A stretch of DNA of 60,316 bases from Fretibacterium sp. OH1220_COT-178. GTDB taxonomy: Bacteria > Synergistota > Synergistia > Synergistales > Aminobacteriaceae. Location of the stretch: assembly GCF_003860125.1 (NCBI RefSeq), contig NZ_RQYL01000020.1:1-60316 (forward strand), written 5' to 3'. The notes beneath the pieces are model-generated. The model was not told where the DNA came from. It saw only the letters and a list, made by a program, of their open reading frames with translations, and did not search any database. The position numbers and the translations under genes are program-made. Positions 1 through 8,280 of this stretch are shown here, piece by piece; position 1 is the stretch's first letter, and each line of letters starts with the position of its first letter.

Positions 1-176
1 CGCTCACGCTCCTCCGGGGCCTTGTCGATCATGTCGTACGCCGTGAAATCCGCCCACTTCTGAGTCGAAAGACACTTCGTGATCGCCGCCGTCAGCGATG
101 TCTTGCCGTGGTCGATGTGACCGATCGTTCCGATGTTCAGGTGCGTCTTGCTCCGCTCGAACTTCTCCTTCGCCAT
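1..176 (-). CDS. tuf: Elongation factor Tu, N-terminal fragment (gene runs off the window)
   Basis: GTPase that delivers aminoacyl-tRNA to the ribosome. Only the first 58 residues are present; the gene continues past position 1. The start ATG (174-176) opens [10 protein letters not shown], and the P-loop is visible as GHIDHGKTS at residues 19-27, followed by LTAAIT. The second Thr of the usual GKTT is Ser and the usual GHVDHGK Val is Ile; both are conservative changes. An AGGAGG-like ribosome binding site lies at about 183-189 on the minus strand. It is the last member of a tRNA-tuf transcription unit. Confidence 0.97.
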   Translation of the reverse strand, partial: MAKEKFERSKTHLNIGTIGHIDHGKTSLTAAITKCLSTQKWADFTAYDMIDKAPEERE

Positions 177-370
177 CTCCGATTCCTCCCAAATTGAAAG
201 ATGTTTCGTTCAGGGGGTTCGGTTTCAGAAGCTGCGCTTCGATGACAGCGATGCCCCCAACTGATTGCCTATTTTAACAAAAAAAGGCTCTTTGCGCATT
301 CCGGACAAAAAACTATCGAGAACACAAAAAAGTCCGGAAAGACAGAGCGCTTCCGGACCCGATATCTCGG

Positions 371-446
371 TGGAGCCGACTTCCGGACTCGAACCGGAGA
401 CCCCATCCTTACCATGGATGTGCTCTACCTACTGAGCTAAGTCGGC
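371..446 (-). tRNA. tRNA-Thr (anticodon GGT)
   Basis: 76-base cloverleaf with encoded CCA. The acceptor stem pairs GCCGACT (440-446) with AGTCGGC near 374-380. The anticodon loop reads AT-GGT-AA between CATCC and GGATG, and the T arm contains GGTTCGAGTCC. It lies between tRNA-Tyr and tuf. Confidence 0.97.
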
Positions 447-453
447 ACAAAAA

Positions 454-539
454 TGGTGGTGGAAGTTGGATTTGAACCAACGTAGGCTCTCGCCGACAGA
501 TTTACAGTCTGTTGCCATTGACCACTCGGCCATTCCACC
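454..539 (-). tRNA. tRNA-Tyr (anticodon GTA)
   Basis: 86 bases with encoded CCA and the long variable arm expected for a class II tRNA. Acceptor GGTGGAA pairs with TTCCACC. The anticodon loop is CT-GTA-AA in the stem CAGA/TCTG. It is 7 bases upstream of tRNA-Thr(GGT) and 20 bases downstream of tRNA-Thr(TGT). Confidence 0.96.
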
Positions 540-559
540 ACTTTACGCTGTGTTGCGAC

Positions 560-635
560 TGGAGCCGGCGATCCGACTTGAACGGACGACCTGCTGATTA
601 CAAGTCAGCTGCTCTACCAACTGAGCTACACCGGC
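560..635 (-). tRNA. tRNA-Thr (anticodon TGT)
   Basis: 76-base cloverleaf with encoded CCA. Acceptor GCCGGTG pairs with CGCCGGC (one G-U type pair). The anticodon loop is CT-TGT-AA in the stem GCTGA/TCAGC. It is the first tRNA after the promoter at 672-700. Confidence 0.96.
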
Positions 636-671
636 AAACCGAGCCTCAGCCCCACCACAGTACAGTCAGGC

Positions 672-700
672 ATTCTACAGAGACTCGTGTATTCTGTCAA
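672..700 (-). promoter_or_regulatory. Promoter of the tRNA-Thr/Tyr/Thr-tuf unit
   Basis: On the minus strand TTGACA (695-700), a 17-base spacer and TAGAAT (672-677) form a near-consensus sigma-70 promoter. The predicted start near 664 is about 29 bases before the first tRNA. Confidence 0.8.
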
Positions 701-718
701 GAGGCATCAAGGCCTTTC

Positions 719-835
719 TCACAAAACCTGGGTCATCGCCAGGCAGAAAAATGCGGCGGACAAAACGCTGACGGGCACCGTTACGAAGAGCAGCCCTGAA
801 AAGATACGTTCCCGCTCTGCCTCGTATAGACTCAT
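719..835 (-). CDS. Possible 38-residue single-pass membrane peptide
   Basis: A short open frame starting MSLYEAERERIF and followed by about 25 hydrophobic residues to the stop, which would form one membrane segment. It begins 18 bases after the GntR stop, on the same strand. There is no clear ribosome binding site before its ATG, and I recognise no family. It could be chance coding in the spacer between the GntR gene and the tRNA promoter. Confidence 0.2.
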   Translation of the reverse strand: MSLYEAERERIFSGLLFVTVPVSVLSAAFFCLAMTQVL

Positions 836-852
836 ATAGAGATGGAACGGCT

Positions 853-1527
853 TCAGAAAAGGGAGGACGCCGCCATGAGCGCTTTCAGGGATGCTTCGAT
901 GTGCTCGCGGACCAGCCGCTCGGCCCCATCGGGATCGCCGCCGATCATCGCATCCAGCAGAGCGATATGCTCTTCGAAGGCCCTTTCCTCCCGCCCCTTG
1001 CGCAGGTAGGACAGGACGTGAAATTGATCGATATAGTCCTCCAGCTGCCCCAGGAATCGCTTGAGCCAACGGTGCTCCACCAAGCCCAGCAGGCTCAGAT
1101 GAAAATTGAACGACACATCGTCACCCGAGCACCGTTTGTTCCGAACCTCGTACTCCGAGATCGTCCTTCGACGAAGCGCCTCGAGACCGACGCGGTCCCC
1201 CTCCGCAACGATTCTGCGGACCAGGAAGCATTCCAGCACTTCCCGCAGCTCGTACATCTCCCGGATATCCCGGACACTCAGCCCCACAACGACGCATCCC
1301 TTGTTGGGGTAATGAGCGAGCAGCCTCTCGCTCTCCAGCTGCCGTATGGCCTCGCGTATGGGAGAGCGGCTGATCCCCAACAGCTCCACCAGCTCCCGTT
1401 CGACGATATGCTGGCCCTTTTTGAGGTACCCCGCCATGATTGCCTTTCTCAGAAACGAAAAGCATTTTTTTGTCGGGGGAAGGTCGCTTTTGATCAAATG
1501 CAACAGGTTCTCGGGCAAATCGCTCAA
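853..1527 (-). CDS. GntR-family transcriptional regulator, FCD (FadR-type) subfamily
   Basis: DNA-binding repressor of 224 residues that senses a small organic acid. An N-terminal winged helix is visible at about residues 25-85 (ELLGISRSPIREAIRQLES). The rest is the all-helical FCD effector domain with YELREVLECFLVRRIV and FHLSLLGLVEHRWL. The start is TTG at 1527 because GGAGGAG precedes it by 8 bases, whereas the nearby ATG is followed at once by a stop. It is the last gene of the citrate-type operon, 73 bases after the hydratase. It probably autoregulates through the palindrome at 5385-5408, and the inducer is likely the operon's substrate (inference). Confidence 0.9.
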   Translation of the reverse strand: MSDLPENLLHLIKSDLPPTKKCFSFLRKAIMAGYLKKGQHIVERELVELLGISRSPIREAIRQLESERLLAHYPNKGCVVVGLSVRDIREMYELREVLECFLVRRIVAEGDRVGLEALRRRTISEYEVRNKRCSGDDVSFNFHLSLLGLVEHRWLKRFLGQLEDYIDQFHVLSYLRKGREERAFEEHIALLDAMIGGDPDGAERLVREHIEASLKALMAASSLF

Positions 1528-1600
1528 ATCATAAACTCCTCCGGATCAATACGTCGGGCGCGGCGACCAGCGTACCGCACGGCTTCAAACTCCCGCCGGA

Positions 1601-3922
1601 TCACACCGCAGCATAGCGGTTCATAAGGCATCCCGCCAGCAGTATTTCGCGCTCCTCCGCGTCCAGGCCGGGCAGCTTCAATTTGACGTCGATCCTGTTC
1701 AGCTTCCCCGTCTCATCCGGACGCAGGAGAAACGCGGCGATATCCTCCCTGCCCTCGCGGACCGCCGTTCGTATCCCGTGGAGGCAAAGCCAGTCCCCCA
1801 CCCGAAACACATCTTCCGTTCCGGCCCCCGCGATAAGGGGGAGCATTCCCCAATTGACGAGATTGCTCCGGTACCTCTTGGTCGCGTAATCCAGCGCGAC
1901 GTTGGCCTCGCCGCCCAGCATCTTCTGCGAGGAGGCGGCCTGTTCTCGGGCCGAACCGTCTCCCGGCTTGACGGCAAAAATCACGCTCCCCACCCCCGTT
2001 GCGTCCGCGTCGCATCCGGAGGCCCCCAAAAGATCGGAGAGTACGGGAGAAGGCATACCGCTTCGGCGCCCATGCTCGAGGGCCTGAGCCTCCTTGGCGC
2101 GCCCCACGTAGCGCGGATCCTTACGGGAGAGCGCGTACTCCGCCAGCCTCAAGGGATTCGAGCGCAGGGAGGACGTCTCTCCCGAGGGAATGAGTTCGTC
2201 CGTCGTCGTGACCGGATCCGTGATGACCGAGGCCACGAGCAGCAGACGATTCTCCGGCATCGGCGGAATTGCCGGCCAGGGCTTGATGTTGGGGCCATAA
2301 ACCAACGGCTCCTCGGGCAGAGGACGACCGAAGCCGCGATAGACACGTGCGTCGTAAGGCGATCCGTCGAAGCGATAGGGCACCTCGCACAGCCGGTCCG
2401 CCATCTCCGTTGCCGGGGTGAGCACCCCTCCGTTCGCCGCTGTCGCGGCGATCGAGCGCGCGTCCATCAGGGCGACGAAGGAGATCTGCCCCTCGCCCGG
2501 CTTGGATCCCTCCCGGTTCGGAAAGTTGCGGGTCGTATGCCGGATGCTGAGCCCGTCATTGGCGGGGGTGTCTCCCGCTCCGAAACAGGGGCCGCAGAAG
2601 GCGGTCCGTACCGTCGCTCCCGCGAGCATCAGCTTTTCAATACTCCCGTTCCGCACCAGCTCCAGCCCCACCGGCTGGCTCGCCGGGTAGACGGAGAGCG
2701 CGAACTCTCCATTCCCGACGTTTTTCCCCTCCAGAATCTGTGCTGCGGCGACGACGTTTTCGAACGTCCCCCCCGAGCAGCCGGCGATGACCCCCTGATC
2801 CACCCGAAGGCGTCCGCCCTCGGCCTTTTTTCCGAGCGGGCTCGAAACGGGAAAGCCGAGCAGTTGCACGGCGTCCCGCTCCACCCTGTGCAGGATCTCC
2901 TCCGCATTGGCGTTCAGCTCCGCCACGGTGTAAACGTTGCTGGGGTGGAACGGCATCGCGATCATGGGCTCCACCTTGTCCAGCGCCACCGTTACGATCC
3001 TGTCGTACCAGGTCACCGGCTCGGGGTCCAACTGCCGGTACGCCTCGCCCCTTCCATGCCGCTCCAGGTAGCTCCGAACCCTGTCGTCCGTGCGCCATAC
3101 CGAACTCCAGCATGCGGTCTCCGTAGTCATGACATCGATTCCCATGCGAAAATCCACGGAGAGCTCCGCCACGCCGGGCCCCACGAACTCCATGACGGCA
3201 TTCTTGACGAACCCCTCGGAGAAGACCGCGCCGATGATCGCCAAGGCAACATCCTGAGGCCCGACTCCGGGCCTCGGCCTCCCGGTCAGGAAGATGCCCA
3301 CCACATCCGGGGCGGGCATGTCGTAGGTCCTTCCCAGAATCTGCTTCACCAGCTCCGGACCGCCCTCCCCCACCGCCAGGGTCCCGAGCGCCCCGTAGCG
3401 GGTGTGGCTGTCCGATCCCAGGATCATCCGCCCGCACCCGGCGTACATCTCGCGCATGTACTGATGGATCACGGCCATGTGGGCGGGCACGAACTCCCCG
3501 CCGAACCTCCGCGCCGCCGAGAGCCCAAAGGCATGATCGTCCTCGTTGATCGTCCCGCCAACCGCACAAAGACTGTTGTGGCAATTGGTGAGCACGTAGG
3601 GAACCGGAAACTCCCCGAGACCGCTCGCCAATGCCGTCTGGATGATGCCGACGTAGGTGATGTCGTGGGAGGTCAGCGCATCGAACCTCAGGCGCAGATT
3701 GCGCGCATCCCCGTCCTTGTTGTGGTCGGCGATGATCCGCCTCGCAATCCCTCCGTTCCGGGCCTTCGCTTTATCCCCGAGGTTCGTGGAATCCCTGCCC
3801 AGGGCGGGCAACCCCAGCGAAGCCAGCCGCCCGTCGACCGATTTCGCGTTGCAGGCCTCCGCCGCATCGAGCAATAGCTCCCCCCGAACCAAAAAGCCGC
3901 CGTCCTTATGCAATCCGATCAT
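1601..3922 (-). CDS. Aconitase-superfamily hydratase, YbhJ-like
   Basis: [4Fe-4S] hydro-lyase related to aconitase; 773 residues. Cluster ligands can be seen in three places: NCHNSLC (about residue 110), AGCSGG (about 385) and FCGPCFGAG (about 445). The GSDSHTRYGALGTLAVGEGG stretch is the aconitase substrate-binding motif, and a C-terminal swivelling domain follows. ATG 3922 is chosen because AGGGGGG lies 5 bases upstream; the frame is open to a TTG at 3943. Transporter, hydratase and regulator share a strand with 27- and 73-base gaps. The family has no firm substrate; a citrate or tricarboxylate analogue is inferred from the CitMHS transporter. Confidence is high for the family and low for the substrate. 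Confidence 0.88.
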   Translation of the reverse strand: MIGLHKDGGFLVRGELLLDAAEACNAKSVDGRLASLGLPALGRDSTNLGDKAKARNGGIARRIIADHNKDGDARNLRLRFDALTSHDITYVGIIQTALASGLGEFPVPYVLTNCHNSLCAVGGTINEDDHAFGLSAARRFGGEFVPAHMAVIHQYMREMYAGCGRMILGSDSHTRYGALGTLAVGEGGPELVKQILGRTYDMPAPDVVGIFLTGRPRPGVGPQDVALAIIGAVFSEGFVKNAVMEFVGPGVAELSVDFRMGIDVMTTETACWSSVWRTDDRVRSYLERHGRGEAYRQLDPEPVTWYDRIVTVALDKVEPMIAMPFHPSNVYTVAELNANAEEILHRVERDAVQLLGFPVSSPLGKKAEGGRLRVDQGVIAGCSGGTFENVVAAAQILEGKNVGNGEFALSVYPASQPVGLELVRNGSIEKLMLAGATVRTAFCGPCFGAGDTPANDGLSIRHTTRNFPNREGSKPGEGQISFVALMDARSIAATAANGGVLTPATEMADRLCEVPYRFDGSPYDARVYRGFGRPLPEEPLVYGPNIKPWPAIPPMPENRLLLVASVITDPVTTTDELIPSGETSSLRSNPLRLAEYALSRKDPRYVGRAKEAQALEHGRRSGMPSPVLSDLLGASGCDADATGVGSVIFAVKPGDGSAREQAASSQKMLGGEANVALDYATKRYRSNLVNWGMLPLIAGAGTEDVFRVGDWLCLHGIRTAVREGREDIAAFLLRPDETGKLNRIDVKLKLPGLDAEEREILLAGCLMNRYAAV

Positions 3923-3949
3923 AGGAGCCCCCCTGTCCTGCAAACGGCA

Positions 3950-5266
3950 TCAGAGCCGAATGATCCCCAAAAGCACCCCGGCACACAGCATCAGGAGGGA
4001 GATGGAGATGAGCCACTTGAAGCTGAATCGAATGTGCTCCTTCAGCTCCACATCCACAAGCCCGATGGCAAGATACGTCGCCGGGACCAGGGGGCTGATC
4101 ATCAGGCCGACGTTCTTTCCGATGATCATCGTCAACCCGGTGTTGAGGGGCGTCACGCCGTACTGGGCGGCAACCTCCGCGACCAGCGGAAAAATGCCGT
4201 AAAAATAGGCGTCGGTGCCGATCATCATCCCGAGGGGAAGCGCAAACACCCCGAAGATCATGTGGATGTATCCGCCGAGAGCGGGAGGAATGATTCCCAA
4301 AAGGGTCCGAGCCATGGCCTCCATCATGCCGGTCTCGTTGAGTATGCCGACCATGGCCCCGGCGGAGATCATCGTCGCACCTATCACAAAGGCCGAGGGG
4401 GCATGCGCCTTGATGCGCCCGTCCTGCTCCTTGAGGGTCCGGTAATTGAGCATCAGAGCCACGCAGAGCCCCAGAAGGAAGACCACGTAGGCCGTCATCA
4501 GATTGGCGACGAGCACTCCGATCACCAGAAGCGTAAGCCCCACATTCCAGAGAAGCAGCCCGGGCCTTCGCAGCTCGAGCCCCTCTTTTTTCTCCAACGG
4601 GTCCTCGCCGGGCTCCCGCGCCTCGAGCAGCGACGGCGCACCGACGGCCGCCAGCCGCCTTTTCTCGATCACTCCCAGCACGGCCCCGAGGGTGACGGTC
4701 AGGACCGCCCCCACGATCTGAATCGGGATCAGCATATGCCAGATCGCGGTCGCATCCATTTTGAGGACCGTAGCCACCCTGGCCGTCGGTCCGCCCCACG
4801 GGACGAGGTTCATGACCCCCATGCCCGCCGCGGTGATGCAGAGCAGAACGACCGGACGGATCCCAAGCCGCCTGAATATCGGATACATCGCAGGAATGGT
4901 GATCAACACCGTGGTTGCCGTGGCTCCGTCCAGATGGGCGATGATGGCCACGATGGCCGTCACGGTCGTAATGGCAACGACGTTCATCCCGGCCTTTTTG
5001 ACCAGAAAGTCCACGACGATGTCGAAGACCCCGACATCCGACATGACCCCGAAGAAGATGACGGAGAAGAAGAGCAGAATTGCCGTATTCATCGTTGTCG
5101 AGACACCCTTTTTGATGAAGCCGGCAATCTCCACGGGGTTGTATCCCAGGAGCAGGGCCGCCAGGAACGGGACGACGACGAGTACGACAATGGGCGTCAT
5201 CTTTCCCTTCAGCAGCAAGGCGACGATGACGAAGATCATGAGATAACCCACCAACGGCAACAGCAT
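3950..5266 (-). CDS. CitMHS-family metal-citrate:proton symporter
   Basis: Inner-membrane secondary transporter of 438 residues with about 11-12 hydrophobic segments. The hallmark stretches are HLDGATATTVLITIPA (about residues 115-130) and NLVPWGGPTARVATVLK (about 165-181). A second half-repeat carries GMMIGTDAYFYGIFPL. The family moves citrate complexed to Mg2+ or Ca2+ with protons. GGAAGGG lies 6 bases before the ATG. It is the first gene of the operon, 119 bases downstream of the promoter-operator at 5385-5428, and is followed by the aconitase-like hydratase. A related di- or tricarboxylate could be the true substrate. Confidence 0.9.
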   Translation of the reverse strand: MLLPLVGYLMIFVIVALLLKGKMTPIVVLVVVPFLAALLLGYNPVEIAGFIKKGVSTTMNTAILLFFSVIFFGVMSDVGVFDIVVDFLVKKAGMNVVAITTVTAIVAIIAHLDGATATTVLITIPAMYPIFRRLGIRPVVLLCITAAGMGVMNLVPWGGPTARVATVLKMDATAIWHMLIPIQIVGAVLTVTLGAVLGVIEKRRLAAVGAPSLLEAREPGEDPLEKKEGLELRRPGLLLWNVGLTLLVIGVLVANLMTAYVVFLLGLCVALMLNYRTLKEQDGRIKAHAPSAFVIGATMISAGAMVGILNETGMMEAMARTLLGIIPPALGGYIHMIFGVFALPLGMMIGTDAYFYGIFPLVAEVAAQYGVTPLNTGLTMIIGKNVGLMISPLVPATYLAIGLVDVELKEHIRFSFKWLISISLLMLCAGVLLGIIRL

Positions 5267-5384
5267 GGCATTCCCTTCCTTTCAATTCGTTTGGAATAGC
5301 CCCTCACGGGGGTTGAAACTCAAGAGAGCGCAAAAGCACGAAACGACCGGGCATTCAGCAAAAACACGGCAGGAATTTTTGTAG

Positions 5385-5428
5385 GATTATATTGCATACA
5401 ATATAATCAGCGATATTACTTATGTCAA
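5385..5428 (-). promoter_or_regulatory. Promoter overlapped by GntR-type operator
   Basis: On the minus strand TTGACA (5423-5428), 17 bases and TATATT (5400-5405) form a promoter facing the citrate-type operon. A perfect inverted repeat with arms GATTATATTG (5385-5394) and CAATATAATC (5399-5408), spaced by 4 bases, covers the -10 element. Its core TTGTATGCAA resembles FCD-GntR sites. Repressor bound here would block open-complex formation. Confidence 0.72.
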
Positions 5429-5595
5429 GGCTGATCGTCTAATTTGTCGTTGTTCAGTGATAGTTGTGGCTAAGATATAAGCGAGAAAGCGAATTTTCGA
5501 TTTGCGTCTTCGAGCTCAGGGGCTTCATCAAACCTTCGGTCCACCCCTATAAGAGTCAGTGAAAAGCTCCTCCCCCCCCCGCATGATAGGTCTTT

Positions 5596-6094
5596 TTGGA
5601 TAATATCGGTATGGAGCAGGAGCGAGTGACATTGTCACAAAAAGAAAGCAAACGCATAAAGGTTATGGAGCTGTTGGTCAATGGAAAAAATGACACAACA
5701 GGCCTCGCCGTCGACGCCGGGTTCACGAAGAACGAGAGCACCGCAGGCTACGTCTCCGCTCTGGATATGGGGCTGAACCGGTATGGCCCGCCCATGGAGA
5801 TTTATAGTGGCAGACATAGCATGCCCCGCTTCTTGGACACACGATCTTTCCCACATCCGAGGAGGAGAGAAAGGAGGGCGAAGAACGCTCCTTGAGCAAC
5901 TTCGGACAGGGATTGAAGGACCTTTGCACAGGCCAGATCTTTGCCCTGACCCCGGAGGCGCGTCCCCGCCACCCCTGGAAGCGCTCCTTCAGGAAAAACG
6001 CTCACCTTATAGGGAACCGAAGGTGACATTTTCCCTGAACCCAAAACCACAGGTTGTGGTGCGCTTATCGAGAACGGAGTATGTTATTGCATAG
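5596..6094 (+). pseudogene. Degraded ISNCY-like transposase remnant
   Basis: Pieces of a DDE transposase are spread over different frames. The first frame gives VTLSQKESKRIKVMELLVNG, like the N-terminal helix-turn-helix start of ISNCY transposases. Then, after an apparent internal deletion, comes RYGPPMEIYSGRHSM, like the catalytic-core motif of that family. A second frame (about 5850-6010) gives SNFGQGLKDL and HPWKRSFRKN, like the later core and the C-terminus. At least two frameshifts and one large deletion are needed to join them. No intact terminal repeats were found. Confidence 0.5.
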
Positions 6095-6198
6095 TTTAAG
6101 CGAACTTTAGTTTTGCACCCGTCGGGTGCGGCAAAAAGCTATTGACATCCTCAATACTTAGACACGGAACAGGCAAGCTCCGCAAACTTGTACTCCTC

Positions 6199-6963
6199 CT
6201 AACTTCGGCATATCGACTTTTCAGTAAGCCGAAAAGGAGGCATCTCCTCTGCAAGCCAACCATCCAGTATGCCCAGAATCTTGAGCCAGTCCTCCAAAGC
6301 CAGCACCTCCGAGGAACAATGCTCGTTATAGTACCCAACGCTCAGGTTCACCCCGCAAGCTTCGGTACAGAGGCAACGGATGTCGGTACTGTAAGACCGA
6401 TCCGGCTCATCGAAGCCCGTTTTGCGTTTGACGTAATCCCGAAAATCATCGCCAACAGGCAGGTCGTAGTACTTGCAGTCCGAATTTCCGTGCCGATCCA
6501 ACTGGATCATAAAGCGGGATGCATTGAGCTCCGCAGCAATATCGGGATATTCCCTCATCAAATAGTGGGCCCCTACTGAGTCGTCCTCCTCCCCATCGCA
6601 GATCAGGAGGCTGTGCCCACTGTCGCGAAGCAGCCAGAGCAGCGCACAACCCGCACGATCATCTGCACCGATACCAGCGCTCCTATTTTCTCCGTAAAAG
6701 GCCCTTTCCTCCTCGTCAAAAACAGGTGTTTGCCACAGTCCCTCTTGCCCATACCAAACGGTATCGGCATGGGCAACCAGAACGACGCGATCCTCGCGCC
6801 CGCCAGGGACGTAGACGAATCTCTCCTGGTCACCATTTCCTCGGTACAACCCAGCTCCCTTGAGTGCTAAAAATTTTTCAAAAACATTCTCCGCGGAGTA
6901 GAGCGGCATAGCCAAGAATTCCTTTAAAACTGCGAGAGCTTCATCCCGTCTCTTTTGTTCCAC
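6199..6963 (-). CDS. M20/M28-type zinc metallopeptidase
   Basis: Predicted cytoplasmic exopeptidase of 254 residues. Candidate metal ligands follow the clan MH pattern: His65 in LVAHADTV, Asp101/102 in GIGADDRAG, Glu125/126 in CDGEEDDSVGAH, Asp156 in MIQLDRHGNSD and His215 in YYNEHCSSEVL. The start is GTG at 6963 with AGGGAGA 6 bases upstream. The enzyme is shorter than typical M20 peptidases and lacks an obvious dimerisation (lid) domain, which fits an M28-like single-domain fold. It stands alone between IS debris and an empty spacer, so its substrate cannot be read from context. Confidence 0.75.
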   Translation of the reverse strand: MEQKRRDEALAVLKEFLAMPLYSAENVFEKFLALKGAGLYRGNGDQERFVYVPGGREDRVVLVAHADTVWYGQEGLWQTPVFDEEERAFYGENRSAGIGADDRAGCALLWLLRDSGHSLLICDGEEDDSVGAHYLMREYPDIAAELNASRFMIQLDRHGNSDCKYYDLPVGDDFRDYVKRKTGFDEPDRSYSTDIRCLCTEACGVNLSVGYYNEHCSSEVLALEDWLKILGILDGWLAEEMPPFRLTEKSICRS

Positions 6964-7266
6964 ACCTCAACTCTCCCTTCTCGTTTTTCTCACTCCCAAA
7001 CCTTCGCTTTCCAGATCGATGCGTCGAAAGGCTTCATACACAATCTCCATACGCCTTTAGGATATGGAAATTTATGGGGCGAAACTGCCCTGCCCAACGA
7101 AGCCCGGATGCAATAATGCCCCCGAAGCACTACCGCACATTTCAAGAAGCATCGCTCGGCGGAGCCGCTGCTCCAATCATCAACGGGCTTCCGGGCTTCT
7201 TCGTTTCCCAAACTAGAATGCTTTTGATATTCTTATAAAATTTTTAATTCATAATTTTCAGTGTAA
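6964..7266. other. Intergenic spacer without a recognisable gene
   Basis: 303 bases of mixed composition. The 60 bases next to 7266 are AT-rich. A short inverted repeat built on GGCTTCC/GGGCTTC lies near 7186-7200. The only open frame (73 codons on the minus strand) has no ribosome binding site or family resemblance. Confidence 0.5.
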
Positions 7267-8082
7267 TTAGTTATTAGAGAGCACCGACCGCAGGGTCTCC
7301 AGATCTCCGCCGCGGCGGACCGCTATGATCTCCGCCAGGATGGAGACCGCGATCTCCTCCGGCGTCTCGGCCCGGATCGGCAGGCCGATGGGCTGGTGGA
7401 TGCGGTCGATCTGATCGGGCGCCACCCCATCCTGGATCAGCCGCTCGCGCACGAAGGCGATCTTGCGCCGCGAACCGATCATGCCGATATAGGCGCACTG
7501 CCTCCCCTCCAGCAGCTTCACCACATCGGCATCCAGCGTGTGCCCCCGCGTAACGATCACGACGTAGCTGGCCGAGTGCAGGACCAGTCCCCGGGAGAAG
7601 ACCTCCTCCAGCGGACAGGCCAGGGTCCTGCCCCAGGGGATGCTCTCCTCGTTGGCAAAATCCGCGCGCTCGTCCCAGGTGAGAACCGGCATCCCCGTGT
7701 CGTGCGCCAAGCGCGCCAAGGCCCGCCCCACGTGCCCCGCTCCGAAGATCACCACCTCCGGCGACCGTCCGTAGCGCTCCAGAAATATCGCGACATCCCC
7801 CCCGCAGGCAGCCCCCTCCAGCGCGGCCTCCGTGACCGAAAGGCTCTCACGGTAGAGTTCCGCAGCCAGCCCCTCGCGCATCATCGCAAGGGCCCGTTCG
7901 ATCACGTGGTGCTCGGTGACGCCGCCCCCTATCGTCCCCTCCGTGCTCCCGTCCGGAAGCACCAGCATCGCCGCACCGCGTCCACGGGGCGTGGAGCCCT
8001 GTTCGTCCACCACGGTGCAGAGCACCGCCTCCCCTCCCGCCTCCACCAATTCCGTCAGACGCCGAAGCATCGGATAGTCCAT
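7267..8082 (-). CDS. XdhC/CoxI-family molybdenum-hydroxylase maturation protein
   Basis: Family members bind molybdenum cofactor and help sulfurate and insert it into xanthine dehydrogenase-type enzymes. The 271-residue protein has the N-terminal XdhC/CoxI domain ([15 protein letters not shown], then GGGVTEHHVIERAL). A C-terminal Rossmann domain follows with VVIFGAGHVGRALARLA and YIGMIGSRRK. ATG 8082 is chosen because GGAGGGG lies just upstream; a TTG at 8100 is the upstream limit. No molybdenum hydroxylase subunit is nearby, so the partner must be elsewhere. It could act in a selenium-dependent hydroxylase pathway, but nothing here decides that. Confidence 0.85.
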   Translation of the reverse strand: MDYPMLRRLTELVEAGGEAVLCTVVDEQGSTPRGRGAAMLVLPDGSTEGTIGGGVTEHHVIERALAMMREGLAAELYRESLSVTEAALEGAACGGDVAIFLERYGRSPEVVIFGAGHVGRALARLAHDTGMPVLTWDERADFANEESIPWGRTLACPLEEVFSRGLVLHSASYVVIVTRGHTLDADVVKLLEGRQCAYIGMIGSRRKIAFVRERLIQDGVAPDQIDRIHQPIGLPIRAETPEEIAVSILAEIIAVRRGGDLETLRSVLSNN

Positions 8083-8280
8083 TTTCAGGCACCCCTCCAA
8101 TTATTTGCACAAGCCGTCCCAATATTCTTGGAAGCTCCCGAAAAGTATAACAAAGGAGCGGCCGGATGTCCTCAACGACAGCCGGCCGCAGGCATCCGTA
8201 CGATTTGCGAAAGGAACCGCTTCGCGACGGAACAACGCGCAAGACAACGCAAGACAAGTCAATACACGGAGAAATTGAGA

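Noticed and set aside
1778-3877. 699-codon open frame on the plus strand opposite the hydratase
   Set aside because: Antisense shadow of the GC-rich hydratase gene; rich in Arg, His and Pro with no domain pattern.
5423-6147. TGTCAA...TTGACA pair considered as terminal repeats of the ISNCY relic
   Set aside because: The left hexamer is the -35 of the citrate-type promoter, and six bases are too few to define ends.
6990-7211. 73-codon minus-strand frame between the peptidase and xdhC-like genes
   Set aside because: No ribosome binding site, no family resemblance, odd composition.
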